A DNA stretch of 64,000 nt from Sporosarcina ureae (GTDB lineage Bacteria > Bacillota > Bacilli > Bacillales_A > Planococcaceae). The notes beneath the pieces are model-generated. The model searched no databases, was not told the DNA's origin, and worked only from the letters and a program-made list of their open reading frames with translations. The stretch is from contig NZ_CP015207.1 of NCBI RefSeq assembly GCF_002101375.1, forward strand, positions 372,001-436,000, given 5' to 3'. Made by a program: the position numbers and the translations under genes. Shown here piece after piece: positions 62,138-64,000 of the stretch (its first letter is position 1; the number at the start of each line of letters is the position of its first letter).

Positions 62138-62326
62138 AAAGTGAAATCCCGACTGTGCCGTCTTTGAATATCGCTTTGAACCCGCTAATAGCAGGTGGGT
62201 GTCCTGTATAACCCTTTTGACGTCCCGTTTAAAGGCATGTCAGCCAAGCTATAACGTTGAACTCCCGACGATAAGATGTTGGGTCAAAACTAATTTACAA
62301 ATGACGAACACTTCAGGATTTCTACT
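62138..62326 (-). ncRNA. ssrS: 6S RNA (6S-1/BsrA type)
   Basis: Non-coding minus-strand segment between tcdA and aspS, the same position as 6S-1 in B. subtilis. The closing stem pairs GAAATCC at the 5' end (about 62322) with GGGATTTC at the 3' end (62150-62143). A large internal bulge follows, with flanking helices such as CCCAACATC ... and a 3' terminator. A GATAAGAT-like -10 lies just upstream (about 62337). 6S RNA mimics an open promoter and binds the housekeeping RNA polymerase holoenzyme. Ends are approximate. Confidence 0.8.
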
Positions 62327-62397
62327 ACCTTCATCTTATCACATGTTTTTTTATAATTCAATCAATTTGAGCGAAGTCTTTTAAAATAGTTGTTTAC

Positions 62398-64000
62398 TCA
62401 CTTTTTTACTGGTTCAGCAACTACTTTAATCCCAAGTTCTTTTAACTGTGCATCATCCACAGTACTTGGTGCTTCAGTCAATAGATCACTTGCACTAGCT
62501 GTTTTAGGGAAGGCAATCGTGTCACGCAAGTTGGTAGATCCAGCAAGCAACATCACGATACGGTCTAGACCGAACGCAATTCCACCGTGTGGAGGTGTAC
62601 CGTATTCAAACGCATCCAACAAGAAGCCAAATTGTTCGCGCGCTTGCTCTTCCGTGAATCCAAGTGCCTTGAACATCGCTTCTTGTACGTCACGCTGATA
62701 AATACGCAATGATCCGCCACCTAGCTCATAACCGTTCAACACTAAGTCATATGCTTGGGCTTTTACAGTTTCAGGACTTGTTTTCAATTCTTCCACATCA
62801 GCAGGCATCGTGAATGGGTGATGAGCTGCGTAATAACGGCCATCTTCCTCGTCGTACTCGAATAACGGCCAGTCCGTCACCCATAGGAAGTTGTATTGAG
62901 ATTGGTCAATCAAGTCTAATTCTTTTCCAAGCTTCAGACGCAATGCACCGAGTGAATCCGCTACAACAGATTTCTTATCTGCACCGAATAAGAATAAATC
63001 TCCAGGTTCTCCGCCGCCAGCTACTTTTAGCGCTTCGCCGATTTCTCCATCGAAGAATTTCGCAATGGGGCCATTGAAGCCGTCTTCCGTCACTTTCAAC
63101 CAAGCCATACCTTTCGCGCCATACACTTTTGCAAACTCGCCAAGTGCATCAATATCTTTACGTGAATATTTATCCGCCGCGCCTTTAACGTTGATCAATT
63201 TAACTTGGCCGCCCGCTTCAACTGCGCCAGCGAATACTTTAAATGAAGAGTCTTTGACGATTTCAGATACATCCGTCAATTCCATACCGAAACGAGTGTC
63301 CGGCTTATCTGAACCGAAACGTCCCATCGCTTCATCATATGGTATACGTTTAAATGGAGTTTCAACATCCACTTGTTTAACATCTTTCATTACTTTCTTG
63401 ATTAAACGTTCGTTAAGCTCCAAAATTTCCTCGATTGACATGAAGCTCATTTCCATATCAATTTGTGTGAATTCCGGTTGACGGTCTGCACGCAAGTCTT
63501 CATCACGGAAACAACGAGCGATTTGGTAATAACGGTCGAAGCCGGATACCATCAATAACTGCTTAAACAACTGTGGGGACTGTGGCAATGCGTAGAATTC
63601 ACCTTCGTGAACACGGCTTGGTACTAAATAGTCACGCGCGCCTTCAGGAGTGGATTTCGTTAGAATTGGTGTTTCCACTTCCAAGAATCCTTCTTCATCC
63701 AAGAAGTTACGCACTGTTTTCGTAATATCTGAACGCATTTTGAAAACTTTTGCAAGCTCTGGGCGACGAAGATCGAGGTAACGGTACTTCAGACGCGTTT
63801 CTTCACCTACGTCCGTTTCGTCTTCAATAGTAAACGGTGGGTTTTTCGCTTCGTTGACGACTTTCACTTCCACGACTTGAACTTCTATTGCACCCGTTGC
63901 AATGTTTTTGTTCTTCGTACGCTCTTCACGTTCGATGACGAGACCTGTGACTTCGATGACGTATTCGTTACGCAATGTTTCAGCGATTTCGAGAGCTTCT
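62398..64000 (-). CDS. aspS: Aspartyl-tRNA synthetase, N-terminus beyond the window
   Basis: The frame is open to the right edge ([17 protein letters not shown]...), so the first ~50-60 residues, including most of the OB anticodon-binding domain, lie outside. Class II motifs are seen: motif 2 [20 protein letters not shown], the GAD-type insertion, and motif 3 [15 protein letters not shown]. The flipping-loop and Asp-binding residues ([11 protein letters not shown]) are present. Charges tRNA-Asp. Some Bacillales pair it with hisS upstream, which cannot be checked here. Confidence 0.97.
   Translation of the reverse strand, partial: EALEIAETLRNEYVIEVTGLVIEREERTKNKNIATGAIEVQVVEVKVVNEAKNPPFTIEDETDVGEETRLKYRYLDLRRPELAKVFKMRSDITKTVRNFLDEEGFLEVETPILTKSTPEGARDYLVPSRVHEGEFYALPQSPQLFKQLLMVSGFDRYYQIARCFRDEDLRADRQPEFTQIDMEMSFMSIEEILELNERLIKKVMKDVKQVDVETPFKRIPYDEAMGRFGSDKPDTRFGMELTDVSEIVKDSSFKVFAGAVEAGGQVKLINVKGAADKYSRKDIDALGEFAKVYGAKGMAWLKVTEDGFNGPIAKFFDGEIGEALKVAGGGEPGDLFLFGADKKSVVADSLGALRLKLGKELDLIDQSQYNFLWVTDWPLFEYDEEDGRYYAAHHPFTMPADVEELKTSPETVKAQAYDLVLNGYELGGGSLRIYQRDVQEAMFKALGFTEEQAREQFGFLLDAFEYGTPPHGGIAFGLDRIVMLLAGSTNLRDTIAFPKTASASDLLTEAPSTVDDAQLKELGIKVVAEPVKK

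Noticed and set aside
1..64000. tRNA or rRNA genes
   Set aside because: I found no tRNA T-arm (GGTTCGAATCC) in a cloverleaf context and no rRNA sequence.

Overview
The window looks like a chromosomal segment of a low-GC Gram-positive bacterium of the order Bacillales, most likely a Planococcaceae member close to Sporosarcina (inference). The reasons are AGGAGG-type ribosome sites with frequent TTG/GTG starts, U-tailed hairpin terminators, a cre-controlled deo operon with a SorC-type DeoR, the order aspS - 6S RNA - tcdA (yrvM) as in Bacillus subtilis, a YhfH-like micro-protein and a DinR/LexA-like box. No species can be fixed from the sequence alone.

Layout. 1-13.2 kb: an accessory region bounded by two diverged direct copies of the 3' end of a HEAT-repeat gene. 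It carries a BNR-repeat membrane protein, two VOC proteins, a methyltransferase, several gene remnants, and a three-gene system: a TM2/TerB-N/TerB-C protein, a DUF2791 P-loop ATPase and an Lhr-like helicase, a combination predicted to act in DNA processing or defence. 13.3-14 kb: endonuclease V. 14.2-25.8 kb: eight tightly packed minus-strand genes behind a cobalamin riboswitch and its terminator. They encode a large DUF4430 (transcobalamin C-terminal-like) surface protein, an alpha-toroid surface protein, a small DUF4430 protein, EcfT, a fused EcfA-A', a MoxR ATPase, a DUF58 protein and a transglutaminase-like membrane protein whose catalytic Cys is replaced by Ser. I read this as a B12 capture and uptake locus in which the intrinsic-factor/transcobalamin fold is split over separate proteins.

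26-36 kb: an AT-rich mobile zone. It holds a broken ParA with an intact RHH partner, a serine resolvase with res-like dyads, a MerR/DUF3967 protein, and dead CPBP-protease and AAA-ATPase genes. A four-gene secreted-peptide/ABC-exporter cassette lies between two inverted miniature elements whose ends are Tn3-family-like 38-bp inverted repeats (TIME-like). 36.2-40.7 kb: deoxynucleoside catabolism (deoC, pdp, nupC, deoR). 40.8-64 kb: mostly ordinary chromosome: small membrane and lipoproteins, DUF1646 permease, proline dehydrogenase, GIY-YIG protein, YolD with an SOS-like promoter, chemoreceptor, MarR, SDR, EAL protein, two divergent pairs of DUF948-like proteins, rifampin ADP-ribosyltransferase, threonine dehydratase, aldehyde dehydrogenase, tcdA, 6S RNA and the 5'-truncated (by the window) aspS. 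Two intergenic arrays of a degenerate 21-bp repeat (core CGCTCTAT) lie near 45.8 and 51.1 kb.
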